In this document: one piece after another, positions 43,457 to 53,555 of the stretch
How the letters are laid out: every line of letters starts with the position of its first letter
How positions within the stretch are numbered: position 1 is the first letter of the stretch
From: Kaistia algarum
Lineage (GTDB): Bacteria > Pseudomonadota > Alphaproteobacteria > Rhizobiales > Kaistiaceae
NCBI RefSeq assembly: GCF_026343945.1
Contig: NZ_JAPKNJ010000001.1
Span: forward strand, 1,674,001 to 1,738,000
Length of the DNA stretch: 64,000 bases
Direction: 5' to 3'
Notes under the pieces: generated by a model
The model's database searches: none
Told to the model about the DNA's origin: nothing
The model's input: the letters and a program-made list of their open reading frames with translations, nothing else
Position numbers and translations under genes: made by a program

Positions 43457-44410
43457 CTACGCCTTGCCGGCGTCGGAACCGTGGCGGCGACGGCGGGCCT
43501 GAACGATGAGCACGCCGACGAAGGCGGTCAGGATGACGGCGAAGGAGACCGCCGTCGTGACCGTGCCGAGGGCATAGATCACCGGCGTCGTGACGGTCGT
43601 GGTGAGGCCGCGCAGCGTCAGCGGCAGCGTGTTGGCCGAGCCGACGGCCTGGCTGGAGCGCGCGATCTCGTCCCAGGAAAGCGTGAAGCCGAACAGCGCC
43701 ACGCCGAAAAGCGAGGGCAGGATGATCGGGAAGACGACGTGGCGGAAGGTCTGCCAGGGCGAGGCGCCGAGATCGCGCGCCGCCTCCTCATAGGCCGGGT
43801 TGAAGCGGTTGAAGACGGCGAACATGATCAGGAGGCCGAAGGGCAGCGTCCAGGTCAGATGCGCGCCGAGGCCGGAGGTGAAGAGGCCCATCAGCGTCTG
43901 GTAATTGTCCTGGATCGAGGTCCCGACCCAGACGAGGAAGCCGGTCCAGGCCGTCGGGTTCTCGATGTCCGCGTAGTTCTCGACCAGACTGTCGCCCCAG
44001 CCGGTGATGGTCTGGTTGACGAGCTGGAACTCAAGCGCGATGCCGAGCGACACGACGATCGACGGCAGAATCAGGCTAGCGATCGCCGTGAAGAACAGCG
44101 CGTTCGAGCCGCGGAATTTCTTGCGGAACGCGTAGCCCGCCATGATCGAGATCACGACCGTCAGGAGCGTCACGACGAGGCCGAGCTTCAGCGAGTTGAT
44201 CAGCGCGTCGACGACATTGGGCACGCCGATACCGGCCCACAGATTGTGAAACCAGTGCAGCGACACCCCGTTCATCGGGAAGGTCATGCCGCCGCTCGGG
44301 CCCTGGAAGGACAGCACCAGGATGGTGATCGTCGGTCCATAGAGGAACAGCACATACAGCGCGAAGATCGCCGACAGGACATAGAAGGTGCGGGAGCGGC
44401 CCTCGGACAT
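43457..44410 (-). CDS. ABC transporter permease, PotC-like
   Basis: A 317-residue permease with six or so hydrophobic segments and the EAA loop EEAARDLGASPWQTFRHVVFP. It is of the spermidine/putrescine (PotC) subfamily, somewhat longer than usual because of a 40-residue insertion around WGDSLVENYADIENPTAWTG. It pairs with the upstream PotB-like subunit (5-bp gap). Confidence 0.9.
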   Translation of the reverse strand: MSEGRSRTFYVLSAIFALYVLFLYGPTITILVLSFQGPSGGMTFPMNGVSLHWFHNLWAGIGVPNVVDALINSLKLGLVVTLLTVVISIMAGYAFRKKFRGSNALFFTAIASLILPSIVVSLGIALEFQLVNQTITGWGDSLVENYADIENPTAWTGFLVWVGTSIQDNYQTLMGLFTSGLGAHLTWTLPFGLLIMFAVFNRFNPAYEEAARDLGASPWQTFRHVVFPIILPSLFGVALFGFTLSWDEIARSSQAVGSANTLPLTLRGLTTTVTTPVIYALGTVTTAVSFAVILTAFVGVLIVQARRRRHGSDAGKA

Positions 44411-44415
44411 AAGCG

Positions 44416-45297
44416 TCAGAGCTCCTTGCGGATGTCGACGAAGCGCAGCATCGTCCAGATGATCATCAGCACGACGGCGAGCAGCACGATCGCGTTGGCG
44501 GCGGCGATGGGGAATTGCAGCGCAGTGATCTGGGTCTCGATCACCTTGCCGGCCGAAGCGATCTGCTGGCCGCCCATCAGGCCGACCGAGATGAAATCGC
44601 CCATCACGACGGTGATGACGAAGATCGAGCCGATGGCGATGCCGGTCTTCGACAACGGCACGATGACGTTCCAGATGGTCTGCCAGGCCGAGGCGCCATT
44701 ATCATAGGCCGCCTCGACCAGCGATTTGTCGATGCGCGACATGGAATTCAGGATCGGCACGATCATGAAGACCGTGTTGATGTGCACGAGTGACAGCGTC
44801 ACCGCGAAGCTGGAATAGAGCAGCCAATCGATGGGCTGCGAGGTGATGCCGGCATTCATCAGCGCCTGGTTGACGAGGCCGTTGCGCCCGAGCAGCGGGA
44901 TCCACGAGATCATGCGGATGACGTTCGAGGTCCAGAACGGGATCGTACAGAGCAGCGCCAGCACGATGCGCATCGTGTTCGTCTTGATCTCGAAGACGAG
45001 GTAGTAGGCGATCGTAAAACCGAGCAGCAGCGTGATCAGCCAGACCAGGAAGCAGAATTTCAGCGTCGATAGATAGGTGCGGAACGTCGTGCAGAGGTCG
45101 GGCAGAGATGCGAAGCACTTGTCGAAGGCCGAGGCGTAATTGTCTCCGACGAAAGCCGGCTCGATCGAATAGCCGGTGTAAGTCCAGAACGAGACGATGA
45201 ACGTGACGAGCAGCGGCAGCAGGAAGAAGATCAGGAATACGAGGGCGAGCGGAGCCGCCTGCCAATAGGGCGTCCAACGCGATTTCACGTCCAGCAT
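44416..45297 (-). CDS. ABC transporter permease, PotB-like
   Basis: A 293-residue permease of the PotB subfamily with six hydrophobic segments and the EAA loop EAAYDNGASAWQTIWNVIVPL. An extended periplasmic loop (about 45-80) with two Cys, DKCFASLPDLCTTF, is unusual and may be disulfide-linked. It is separated from the binding-protein gene by 118 bp containing a strong hairpin. Confidence 0.9.
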   Translation of the reverse strand: MLDVKSRWTPYWQAAPLALVFLIFFLLPLLVTFIVSFWTYTGYSIEPAFVGDNYASAFDKCFASLPDLCTTFRTYLSTLKFCFLVWLITLLLGFTIAYYLVFEIKTNTMRIVLALLCTIPFWTSNVIRMISWIPLLGRNGLVNQALMNAGITSQPIDWLLYSSFAVTLSLVHINTVFMIVPILNSMSRIDKSLVEAAYDNGASAWQTIWNVIVPLSKTGIAIGSIFVITVVMGDFISVGLMGGQQIASAGKVIETQITALQFPIAAANAIVLLAVVLMIIWTMLRFVDIRKEL

Positions 45298-45346
45298 CGT
45301 GAGGACAGCTCCTGTTCGTCCGCGAACGTCCTGATGGACCGCAAGA

Positions 45347-45368
45347 CCTCCCCCGGATGCGGGGGAGG
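45347..45368 (-). promoter_or_regulatory. Hairpin between binding-protein and permease genes
   Basis: CCTCCCCC-6 nt-GGGGGAGG, a perfect 8-bp GC stem, lies 48 bp downstream of the binding-protein stop on the message. There is no T-tract, so it is more likely a 3'-end protecting structure than a terminator. Such hairpins keep binding-protein mRNA abundant relative to permease mRNA in ABC operons. Confidence 0.6.
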
Positions 45369-45415
45369 CAGTTCTTCACGCCTCTCGGGAGAGAGACCTC
45401 AAGGGGACACGCAGC

Positions 45416-46696
45416 TTACGCGGCGATGAACTCGTTCCACTTCTGGACCATGTAGGCGTTCTCCTTCATGGTCGAGTTCCAGCAGGCCACGGCGCCCATG
45501 CGGGTGTCGTAGGAGCCGCCGTCGCGGACCGTGCCGGCCTTTTCGAGCAGGCCGCCATCCGGACCGAGAATGTCCTTCTCAGCCGGCTTGCCTTCCATCC
45601 AGAATGCCCATTCGAAGGGTTCCATGTTCTCCTTCGCCGTCTCCAGCACCGCCGCGTAATAGCCTTGGCGGTTCAGATAGGCGCCGGCCCAGCCGGAGAG
45701 GAACCAGTTGATGAACTCATAAGCCGCATCGAGCTTCTTGCCCTTCAGCGTCTTCGGCAGGCCGAAGCCCGAGGCCCAGGCGCGGTAGCCTTCCTTCAGC
45801 GGCTGGAAGGTGCAGGGGATGCCCTTCAGGCGCACGGCGGTGACGGCCGGCGACCACATGGACTGGATCACCGTCTCGCCCGAGGCCATCAGATTGACGC
45901 TCTCGTTGAAGTCGGTCCAGAAGGCGCGGAACTGGCCGGCCTTCTTGGCCTCGATCAGGGTGGCGATCGTCTTGTCGATCTCCTCCTTGGTCATGTTGCC
46001 CTTGTCGCCATATTTCACGAGGCCCATGGCCTCGTTGACCATGGCGGCATCCATGATGCCGATCGACGGGATGTTGAGGATCGCGGCCTTGCCCTTGAAT
46101 TCGGGATTGAGCAGTTCGGCCCAGCTGTCGATCGGACGCTTGATCAGGTCAGGGCGAATGCCGAGCGTGTCGGCATTGTAGGTGGTCGGGATCAGCGTGA
46201 TCCAGTCGGTCGGCTCGGCGGCGAAGGTCTTGCCGCGCTGCTTCTCCAGATAGAACACCTTGTGCGGTGCTGTGCCCTGGTCGCCGATCTTCTTGCCGCC
46301 GATCTCGCCCTTGGTCATGACGGTGGCGAGCTTGTCGACCAGCTTCACCTTCTTGGCGTCGATGCCCATCAGATTGCCCGACGGGATCAGGTTGGGCAGG
46401 CTCGCATATTCGCTGTCGACGAGGTCGAAGGATTCCGGCTGCGTGATGATGCGCTTGGTGACGTCATCGGTCGTAACCGTCACATATTCGATGTTGATGC
46501 CGGTGATTTCCTTGGCCTTGGCCGCGATCGCCGGGGACTGGTTGGTCGCGGTCGAGAGGTAGCGCAGCGTGATCGGCTCGTCGGCATGGACGGCCGGGAA
46601 GCCGGTAACGGCCGTCGTGCCGACGAAGCCGGCGGTGATCGCCGATCCCTTCAGCAGCGTGCGGCGGGAAATCCCGCCCTTGTCGGTCTTGCTCAT
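45416..46696 (-). CDS. Extracellular solute-binding protein, PotD-like, Tat-exported
   Basis: A 426-residue binding protein. The N-terminus reads GGISRRTLLKGSAITAGFVG, a twin-arginine signal, with cleavage likely after FPAVHA. The body has PotD-like ITLRYLSTATNQSPAIAAK and a hinge with ASGETVIQSMWSPAV. It is about 70 residues longer than E. coli PotD, as in the subgroup that binds larger ligands. Operon partners are the ATPase, two permeases and a hydantoin racemase; the ligand may be a hydantoin, allantoin or polyamine. Confidence 0.88.
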   Translation of the reverse strand: MSKTDKGGISRRTLLKGSAITAGFVGTTAVTGFPAVHADEPITLRYLSTATNQSPAIAAKAKEITGINIEYVTVTTDDVTKRIITQPESFDLVDSEYASLPNLIPSGNLMGIDAKKVKLVDKLATVMTKGEIGGKKIGDQGTAPHKVFYLEKQRGKTFAAEPTDWITLIPTTYNADTLGIRPDLIKRPIDSWAELLNPEFKGKAAILNIPSIGIMDAAMVNEAMGLVKYGDKGNMTKEEIDKTIATLIEAKKAGQFRAFWTDFNESVNLMASGETVIQSMWSPAVTAVRLKGIPCTFQPLKEGYRAWASGFGLPKTLKGKKLDAAYEFINWFLSGWAGAYLNRQGYYAAVLETAKENMEPFEWAFWMEGKPAEKDILGPDGGLLEKAGTVRDGGSYDTRMGAVACWNSTMKENAYMVQKWNEFIAA

Positions 46697-46744
46697 GGCG
46701 TTCGTCTCCTCTGATGCCAGTTCGCGTCGCGCCGGGCCCTGTGG

Positions 46745-47728
<984 letters not shown>

Positions 47729-47914
47729 CGGTCACTCCTTGTCGGCCGGAGCGATGTTCGCAAGTCGTGTGCCAATTGGCGGCGCACCGCCGGATTCGCC
47801 ATTTCCCTTTGATTCGGCGACGATTCGTCGTTCCAATGCCGAGAAGGCCGAGCCGCATGCCTCCTGACGCCTCATGCCTAAGAATTCACCGCATGAGGAC
47901 GATATGAGCACATT

Positions 47915-47924
47915 TTGTATACGA
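47915..47924. promoter_or_regulatory. GntR/FadR-type operator candidate
   Basis: TTGTATACGA fits the TnGTnnACnA half-palindrome bound by FadR-subfamily GntR proteins. It lies in the 285-bp gap between the PotA-like gene and the GntR gene, 90 bp before the GntR ATG, in an AT-rich spot. The rest of the gap shows nothing notable. Confidence 0.45.
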
Positions 47925-48013
47925 TCCGGGCCTTGCTTCATCGCCGACCTCGGCTAGTCTCCTTTCACGGCGCGTCGCGGAGCCTTCCCTCCGTGCGGCC
48001 CCGGAAGACGACC

Positions 48014-48757
48014 ATGCCAAGCACGACCGGCCCGTCGCGACGGGCCGCCCCATCGGTCCTCGAGAAGCGGGCGCCGCTCCGCAGCGCGCGCGCCACCTTC
48101 GTCTATGGCGAATTGCTGGCGGCGATCGTCGACCACCGCCTCACGGCCGGGACGCGCCTGCCCGAGGACGAGATCGGCGCGGTCTATGGTGCCAGCCGCA
48201 CCATCGTCCGATCGGCCCTGGAGGCGCTGTCGCATGAGGGGGTCGTGCGGATCGAGCCCAATCGCGGCGCCATGGTCGCCCATCCAACCGTCGACGAGGC
48301 GCGGGCCGTGTTCGAGGCACGGGCACTGATCGAGCCGCGCGTCGCCGAGGCCGCCGCGAAACTGGTGACGCCAGCCGATATCGAGGCGCTCCGCAGGCAG
48401 GTCGAGGCCGAGCACGCGGCGCTCCATGCGGGGGATCATCGCCGCGCCATCGTACTCTCCGGCGACTTCCACGATTCGATCGCCGCGATAGCGGCGCAGC
48501 CGATTTTTGCCGGCTTTGTAAGGGAACTGATCATGCGCTCCTCGCTGATCATTTCGCTCTACTGGCGGCGCAAGGAGGCGACCTGCGCGACGCCGGCACA
48601 TGGCGCCCTCATCGAGGCGCTCGCCGCGCACCGGGCCGAGGAAGCGGCGGCGCGGATGGCCGACCATATCGCCGACCTCGTCGACGGCCTGGATCTGACA
48701 GGACGGCAGGAAGTGCCCTCATCGCTGTCCGACATTTTGAGCCGACAGACGGCGTAA
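48014..48757 (+). CDS. GntR-family regulator (FadR subfamily)
   Basis: A 247-residue regulator. The winged helix is at about 20-90 (RLPEDEIGAVYGASRTIVRSALEALSHEGVVRIEPNRGAMV); a FCD ligand domain follows at about 95-225, with the metal-binding D/H pattern in GDFHDSIAAIA and HGALIEALAAHRAEEAAARMADHI. It lies head to head with the ABC/racemase operon and is the likely regulator of it. ATG 48014 gives normal FadR-family length; codons before it are not protein-like. Confidence 0.88.
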   Translation: MPSTTGPSRRAAPSVLEKRAPLRSARATFVYGELLAAIVDHRLTAGTRLPEDEIGAVYGASRTIVRSALEALSHEGVVRIEPNRGAMVAHPTVDEARAVFEARALIEPRVAEAAAKLVTPADIEALRRQVEAEHAALHAGDHRRAIVLSGDFHDSIAAIAAQPIFAGFVRELIMRSSLIISLYWRRKEATCATPAHGALIEALAAHRAEEAAARMADHIADLVDGLDLTGRQEVPSSLSDILSRQTA

Positions 48758-48855
48758 AGGCGCTTGCCAGCAATAGCCGGCGGCGCTAGAAGCGCATCGT
48801 TCCCTAGCTTCATAGCGGCGAACCGTAAGCGTTACCGTGATCCAACGCGCTCAAC

Positions 48856-48895
48856 GACCCATGCGTATTGCCGTGGGTCACGTCCTTTGTGGACG
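48856..48895 (+). other. Two consecutive hairpins in the leader of the DUF2798 gene
   Basis: GACCCA-12 nt-TGGGTC (48856-48879) is followed at once by CGTCC-5 nt-GGACG (48881-48895), ending 30 bp before the ATG. Neither has a T-tract. The arrangement could be a structured 5' leader; I match it to no known riboswitch. Confidence 0.3.
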
Positions 48896-48925
48896 GGCGC
48901 ACGGCAGAACATCACGGAGCTTTCC

Positions 48926-49192
48926 ATGACGACCACTTCCCGTCCCGCCAGGCCTCGCCGGCTGCCGGCCCACTTTCATTCCATCGTCTTCCCGTTCATC
49001 CTGTCGATCATCATGTGCGGCACCGTGTCCGCCGTCTCGACATTGAAGGGACTGGGACTGACGCCGGATTTCCCGACGCGCTGGCTCTCCGCCTGGGGCA
49101 TCTCCTGGCTGATCGCCTTTCCGGTGCTGCTGATGATCCTGCCGCTTGTCCGGCGGATCGTCGGGGCGATCGTCGCCGCCCCGGCGCGTTGA
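48926..49192 (+). CDS. DUF2798 small membrane protein
   Basis: An 88-residue protein with two hydrophobic segments (about 20-40 and 55-78), HFHSIVFPFILSIIMCGTVSAVST and AWGISWLIAFPVLLMILPLVRRIV, matching DUF2798. Function is unknown. The ribosome site GGAG is about 8 nt before the ATG. It is monocistronic, with two leader hairpins upstream. Confidence 0.85.
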   Translation: MTTTSRPARPRRLPAHFHSIVFPFILSIIMCGTVSAVSTLKGLGLTPDFPTRWLSAWGISWLIAFPVLLMILPLVRRIVGAIVAAPAR

Positions 49193-49245
49193 ACCGCGTC
49201 TGCCGGCCCTCCCCGCAAGGAGGCGGGCCGGCGCGGAGCTTCAGC

Positions 49246-50253
49246 TCACCGCTGGTCCAGCTCCAGCAGGATCTGATCGATCTGCGCGATCACAGCTTCG
49301 GCCGTTACGGCGGCCGTGAACGAGCCGGGCGCCAGCGCCGTTCGCCAATCGGTCGTGTCGTCGACCAGGAAGCGGACATTGCGGTTGAGCGGCCCGGCAT
49401 GGTGTCGGTGGCGCTCCTCATAGATCGCGACCACGGGACCGCCAAACGCCGCGGCGACATGGGTCAGTCCCGTGTCGGTGCCGGCATAGAGATCCGCACT
49501 GGCGACCCGCAGGATCGATTCCGAAAGCGGCGAGTGCGTCATGTCGCGGACGCCCTCGACCGCGGCTCCGATCGCCTCGACGGCCGGCCGGTCGTCGCCA
49601 GCCCCGATCAGCCAGACATGCAGGCCGCGCGAGCGGACGTGTCGGACGATCTCGATGAGCTTGGGCAGAGCCAGCGAGCGGCGGTCGCCGACCCGGCCCG
49701 GCACCAGCGCCAGCACCCGCTCGCCGCCACCGACGCCTTCGCGCTCCCGGCAGGCAGCCCGTTCGGCTTCCGGGACGGAGAGCCGAGGCGGCGGCAGGCT
49801 CGCCAGATCGACGTCGCGCTGGCGCAGCAGCATCGTCGCCTGCTCGAGGACGAGCGGCGGGTCGTTGCGGTCGAGCCCGAAGCGCGGACGATTGATTACC
49901 GGATAGCGGAACTCTCCGAACCAGCCGATCCGCTCTGGAATGCCGGCAAGGAACGGCACCAGCGCCGCCTTGAAATTGGTCGCCAGCACATAGGCAGTGG
50001 CGTGGCGCGCCTTGCCGACCTCGCGGGCGACGGCAAGGCGGCGGCCGAGATCAAGCTTGCCGCTGCGGCGGGCGAACTCATAGACATGCCGGATATCGGG
50101 CGAGAACGGACCGACCGCCGTGGCTGGCGGCGAGCCGAGAATATCGATCGGCACGCCCGGATGGCGCGCGGCGATGATCCTGACCGCGGTGAGGCAGCGC
50201 ACGAAATCGCCGATGGCGGGCATGGAGACAACCAGAATACCGCTTCGGCTCAT
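49246..50253 (-). CDS. Glycosyltransferase family 9 (LPS heptosyltransferase-like)
   Basis: A 335-residue GT-B protein of the WaaF/heptosyltransferase family. The N-terminus GILVVSMPAIGDFVRCLTAVR is the acceptor-side motif; LVPGRVGDRRSLALPKLIEIV begins the donor domain and DLYAGTDTGLTHVAAAFGGPVVAIY holds the D-T/S-G-x-x-H signature. It likely adds a heptose or other sugar to LPS core or O-chain at the inner membrane. It stands alone, so its acceptor cannot be read. Confidence 0.85.
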   Translation of the reverse strand: MSRSGILVVSMPAIGDFVRCLTAVRIIAARHPGVPIDILGSPPATAVGPFSPDIRHVYEFARRSGKLDLGRRLAVAREVGKARHATAYVLATNFKAALVPFLAGIPERIGWFGEFRYPVINRPRFGLDRNDPPLVLEQATMLLRQRDVDLASLPPPRLSVPEAERAACREREGVGGGERVLALVPGRVGDRRSLALPKLIEIVRHVRSRGLHVWLIGAGDDRPAVEAIGAAVEGVRDMTHSPLSESILRVASADLYAGTDTGLTHVAAAFGGPVVAIYEERHRHHAGPLNRNVRFLVDDTTDWRTALAPGSFTAAVTAEAVIAQIDQILLELDQR

Positions 50254-50432
50254 CTTCGAACTGACTCACGCCACCATCGCGCCCGCGTCGCATCCGCCGT
50301 CATCGGGAAACCCCTAGCTAGCCGGTTGGCCGGGTAAGTCAATCCGCGGCTTGAAACGGCCTGAACGCGCCGAAAATGAGCAGCGCCAGATTGGAAATGC
50401 TCAAATCAACGCCTTGACGGCCTCTCGAGAAT

Positions 50433-50448
50433 TTGTCCAAATGATCAA
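50433..50448. promoter_or_regulatory. RutR-like box upstream of preT
   Basis: TTGTCCAAATGATCAA compares with the E. coli RutR consensus TTGACCA-NN-TGGTCAA with two substitutions. It lies 110 bp before the preT ATG. The remainder of the 305-bp gap between the glycosyltransferase and preT holds no gene. Confidence 0.5.
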
Positions 50449-50558
50449 GAGTTTTCCGGCGCCGATAAAACCAACCAGAGGCGGCGTTCGGAACGTTTCC
50501 CGGGCTTGCGCCCGTTCGGGACCGGTTCGCCGGTCCGCTCCGCATGGAGGAGAGACCT

Positions 50559-51911
50559 ATGGCGATGAGCGCGCCGGACATCGCATCGGGCCGTCTTGCG
50601 GCCGATGACTATGCCCGCAATTTTTCCGACATCCATCCTCCGTTGGGCCGCCATCAGGCGCTGGTCGAGGCGGATCGCTGCTATTTCTGCTATGATGCGC
50701 CCTGTGTGAAGGCCTGCCCGACGACCATCGACATCCCGCTCTTCATTCGCCAGATCCTCACCGACAATCCGCTCGGATCGGCCGAGACCATCCTGTCGCA
50801 GAACATTCTCGGCGGGATGTGCGCCCGCGTCTGTCCGACCGAGACGTTGTGCGAAGAGGCCTGCGTGCGCGAGGAGGCCGAGGGCAAGCCGGTGAAGATC
50901 GGCCTGTTGCAGCGCTACGCAACGGACTATCTCATGGGAGAGAAGGGCGAGCAGCCCTTCCAGCGCGCGGCCCCGACCGGCAAGCGCGTTGCCGTGGTCG
51001 GCGCCGGGCCGGCCGGCCTCGCCTGCGCCCATCGTCTCGCCATGCATGGCCATGACGTCGTGATCTATGAGGCGCGCGAGAAGGCCGGCGGCCTGAATGA
51101 ATATGGCATCGCCGCCTACAAGACGCCGGACGATTTCGCCCAGGCCGAGGTCGACTTCATCCTGTCGATCGGCGGCATCACGATCGAATATGGCAAGAAG
51201 CTCGGTCTTGATTTCACGCTGGATGAACTGAAGCGCTTCCACGACGCCGTCTTCCTGGGCATCGGCCTTTCCGGCGTCAACGGATTGGGCCTTGCGGATG
51301 ACAATCTGCCGGGCATCGAGGACGCGGTCGACTATATCGCCGAGCTGCGCCAGGCCGAGGACCTTGGCAGGCTGCCGGTCGGCAGCCGTGTCGTCGTGAT
51401 CGGCGGCGGCATGACGGCAATCGATATCGCGGTGCAGTCGAAGCGGCTGGGCGCCAAGGAGGTGACCCTCGTCTATCGCCGTCCCCGCGACAAGATGAAG
51501 GCCTCGGGCTACGAGCAGGAACTTGCCCTGACCAATGATGTCGTCATCCGCGACAGCGCTCGCCCCACCCGCCTGATCACGGCGGAAGGCCGCGTCACCG
51601 GCGTGGAGTTCGAGATGACGATGGAGGAGGCCGGCAAGCTCGTCGGGACGGGGGAAACGTTCGAGATCTCGGCGGACATGGTCTTCAAGGCGATCGGCCA
51701 GAAGCTGATCACCGCACCGCTGCACGACCACGCCATCCGCTTCCGCTATCAGCACGGCACCGTCGACATCGACGATGAATGCCGCACGTCGATGCCGGGT
51801 GTCTGGGCCGGAGGCGATTGCTCGGCCGCGGGCGACGGGCTTACGGTCGAGGCCGTCGCCGATGGCCGCATCGCCGCCGAATCCATCCATCGCGCGCTCA
51901 GTGCCGGCTGA
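50559..51911 (+). CDS. preT: NAD-dependent dihydropyrimidine dehydrogenase subunit PreT
   Basis: A 450-residue protein homologous to the GltD-like half of dihydropyrimidine dehydrogenase. N-terminal Fe-S cysteines are in CYFCYDAPCVKACP and CARVCPTETLCEEACV; the FAD site is VAVVGAGPAGLACAHRLA and the NAD site VVVIGGGMTAIDIAVQSKRLG. With PreA it reduces uracil and thymine. ATG 50559 is preceded by GGAGGAGAG; an ATG at 50544 would bury that site. preA follows after 14 bp. Confidence 0.95.
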   Translation: MAMSAPDIASGRLAADDYARNFSDIHPPLGRHQALVEADRCYFCYDAPCVKACPTTIDIPLFIRQILTDNPLGSAETILSQNILGGMCARVCPTETLCEEACVREEAEGKPVKIGLLQRYATDYLMGEKGEQPFQRAAPTGKRVAVVGAGPAGLACAHRLAMHGHDVVIYEAREKAGGLNEYGIAAYKTPDDFAQAEVDFILSIGGITIEYGKKLGLDFTLDELKRFHDAVFLGIGLSGVNGLGLADDNLPGIEDAVDYIAELRQAEDLGRLPVGSRVVVIGGGMTAIDIAVQSKRLGAKEVTLVYRRPRDKMKASGYEQELALTNDVVIRDSARPTRLITAEGRVTGVEFEMTMEEAGKLVGTGETFEISADMVFKAIGQKLITAPLHDHAIRFRYQHGTVDIDDECRTSMPGVWAGGDCSAAGDGLTVEAVADGRIAAESIHRALSAG

Positions 51912-51925
51912 GGGAGGACTTCACC

Positions 51926-53248
51926 ATGGCCAATCTCGCTTCGAATTTCGTCGGCATCAAATCGCCGAACCCGTTCTGGCTCGCCTCGGCACCGCCGACC
52001 GACAAGGCCTATAATGTCGTGCGCGCCTACAAGGATGGCTGGGGCGGCGTCGTCTGGAAGACGCTCGGCACCGATCCGCCCGTCGTCAATGTCTCGGGCC
52101 CGCGCTATGGCGCGATCCATTCCAACGACCGCCGGCTGATCGGGCTCAACAATATCGAGCTGATCACGGACCGGCCGCTGGAGGTGAACCTTCGCGAGAT
52201 CAAGGAAGTGAAGCGCGACTGGCCGGACCGGGCGCTGGTCGTCTCGCTGATGGTCCCCTGCGAGGAACATTATTGGAAGGACATCCTCGCCAAGGTCGAG
52301 GAGACCGAGTGCGACGGCGTCGAACTGAATTTCGGCTGTCCGCACGGCATGAGCGAGCGCGGCATGGGCTCGTCGGTGGGCCAGGTGCCTGAATATATCG
52401 AGATGGTGGCGCGCTGGTGCAAACAGCACACGCGCATGCCCGTCATCGTCAAGCTGACGCCCAACATCACCGATATCCGCTATCCGGCGCGCGCCGCCAA
52501 GGATGGCGGGGCCGATGCGGTGTCGCTGATCAACACGATCTCATCGATCATCGGCGTCGACATCGACACCTTCTCGCCGCTGCCCTCGATCGACGGCAAG
52601 GGCAGCCATGGCGGCTATTGCGGCCCGGCGGTGAAGCCGATCGCCCTCAACATGACGGCGGAAATCGCCCGCGACCATCACACGCGCGGATTACCGATTT
52701 CCGGCATTGGCGGCGTCACCACCTGGCGCGACGCGGTTGAATTCATGGCGCTCGGTGCCGGCAATGTGCAGGTCTGCACCGCCGCCATGACCTATGGCTT
52801 CCGCATCGTCCAGGACATGATCACCGGCCTCTCCGACTATATGGACAAGCACGGCTTCACCTCGGTCGACGAGATCGTTGGCCGCGCCGTGCCGAACGTC
52901 ACCGACTGGCAGTATCTGAACCTGAACTACGTCGCCAAGGCGAAGATCGACCAGGATCTCTGCATCAAGTGTGGCCGCTGCCACATCGCCTGCGAGGACA
53001 CTTCGCACCAGGCGATCACCTCCATGGTCGACGGCAAGCGCCATTTCGAAGTGATCGACGCGGAATGCGTCGGCTGCAATCTCTGCGTCAATGTCTGCCC
53101 GATCGATGATTGCATCACCATGGAGCCCATGACCGCGGGCACGGATCCGCGTACGGGCTTCCCGGTCACGGGCCAATACGCCAACTGGACGACGCACCCG
53201 AACAACCCGATGGCGAAGCCGGCGGTGGTCGTCGAGCCGGCGGAGTAA
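51926..53248 (+). CDS. preA: NAD-dependent dihydropyrimidine dehydrogenase subunit PreA
   Basis: A 440-residue protein: an FMN TIM-barrel of the dihydroorotate dehydrogenase type (residues 1-310, ELNFGCPHGMSERGMGSSVGQ gives the active-site loop) and a C-terminal ferredoxin domain with two 4Fe-4S motifs, CIKCGRCHIACED and CVGCNLCVNVCP. It is the catalytic half of the PreTA enzyme that starts reductive pyrimidine degradation in the cytoplasm. It lies directly behind preT. Confidence 0.96.
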   Translation: MANLASNFVGIKSPNPFWLASAPPTDKAYNVVRAYKDGWGGVVWKTLGTDPPVVNVSGPRYGAIHSNDRRLIGLNNIELITDRPLEVNLREIKEVKRDWPDRALVVSLMVPCEEHYWKDILAKVEETECDGVELNFGCPHGMSERGMGSSVGQVPEYIEMVARWCKQHTRMPVIVKLTPNITDIRYPARAAKDGGADAVSLINTISSIIGVDIDTFSPLPSIDGKGSHGGYCGPAVKPIALNMTAEIARDHHTRGLPISGIGGVTTWRDAVEFMALGAGNVQVCTAAMTYGFRIVQDMITGLSDYMDKHGFTSVDEIVGRAVPNVTDWQYLNLNYVAKAKIDQDLCIKCGRCHIACEDTSHQAITSMVDGKRHFEVIDAECVGCNLCVNVCPIDDCITMEPMTAGTDPRTGFPVTGQYANWTTHPNNPMAKPAVVVEPAE

Positions 53249-53398
53249 GGACGACGGGAGGCGGCCTCGTCCGGGTCGCCACCTTTCGTTTTCCGGTGAA
53301 CGGCCGAGGGACCGGGGGCCGTCAGGCAAGCAAGGCCGTGCCGCTATAGGCGGCGATGGATGACCGGTCGCACACCGAGCGGCATAAACGGTGAATGA

Positions 53399-53422
53399 AA
53401 GTGGCGACCGATGGCGCCACTT
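53399..53422. promoter_or_regulatory. Palindrome between preA and the beta-glucosidase gene
   Basis: AAGTGGCG-8 nt-CGCCACTT is a perfect 8-bp inverted repeat, 134 bp before the beta-glucosidase ATG. Without a T-tract it is not a good terminator, so it may be an operator. The rest of the 307-bp gap shows nothing else that I can support. Confidence 0.4.
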
Positions 53423-53555
53423 GTACCTCCTTCCTTTCGCTCCAAAGAATTCACGTCATCAAACCATCGAATCAAGCCTTTGGGCGATCGGGGACTTGCT
53501 TCGCCACGGCCCGCGAGGATATCCGCATAGCGATAGGCCCCGTTCGAGGCGCGCC

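Noticed and set aside
50490..50516. GGAAC...CGTT upstream of preT as another EcfG promoter
   Set aside because: The spacer is 18 bp, against 16 at the four other sites, and preT has no expected stress link.
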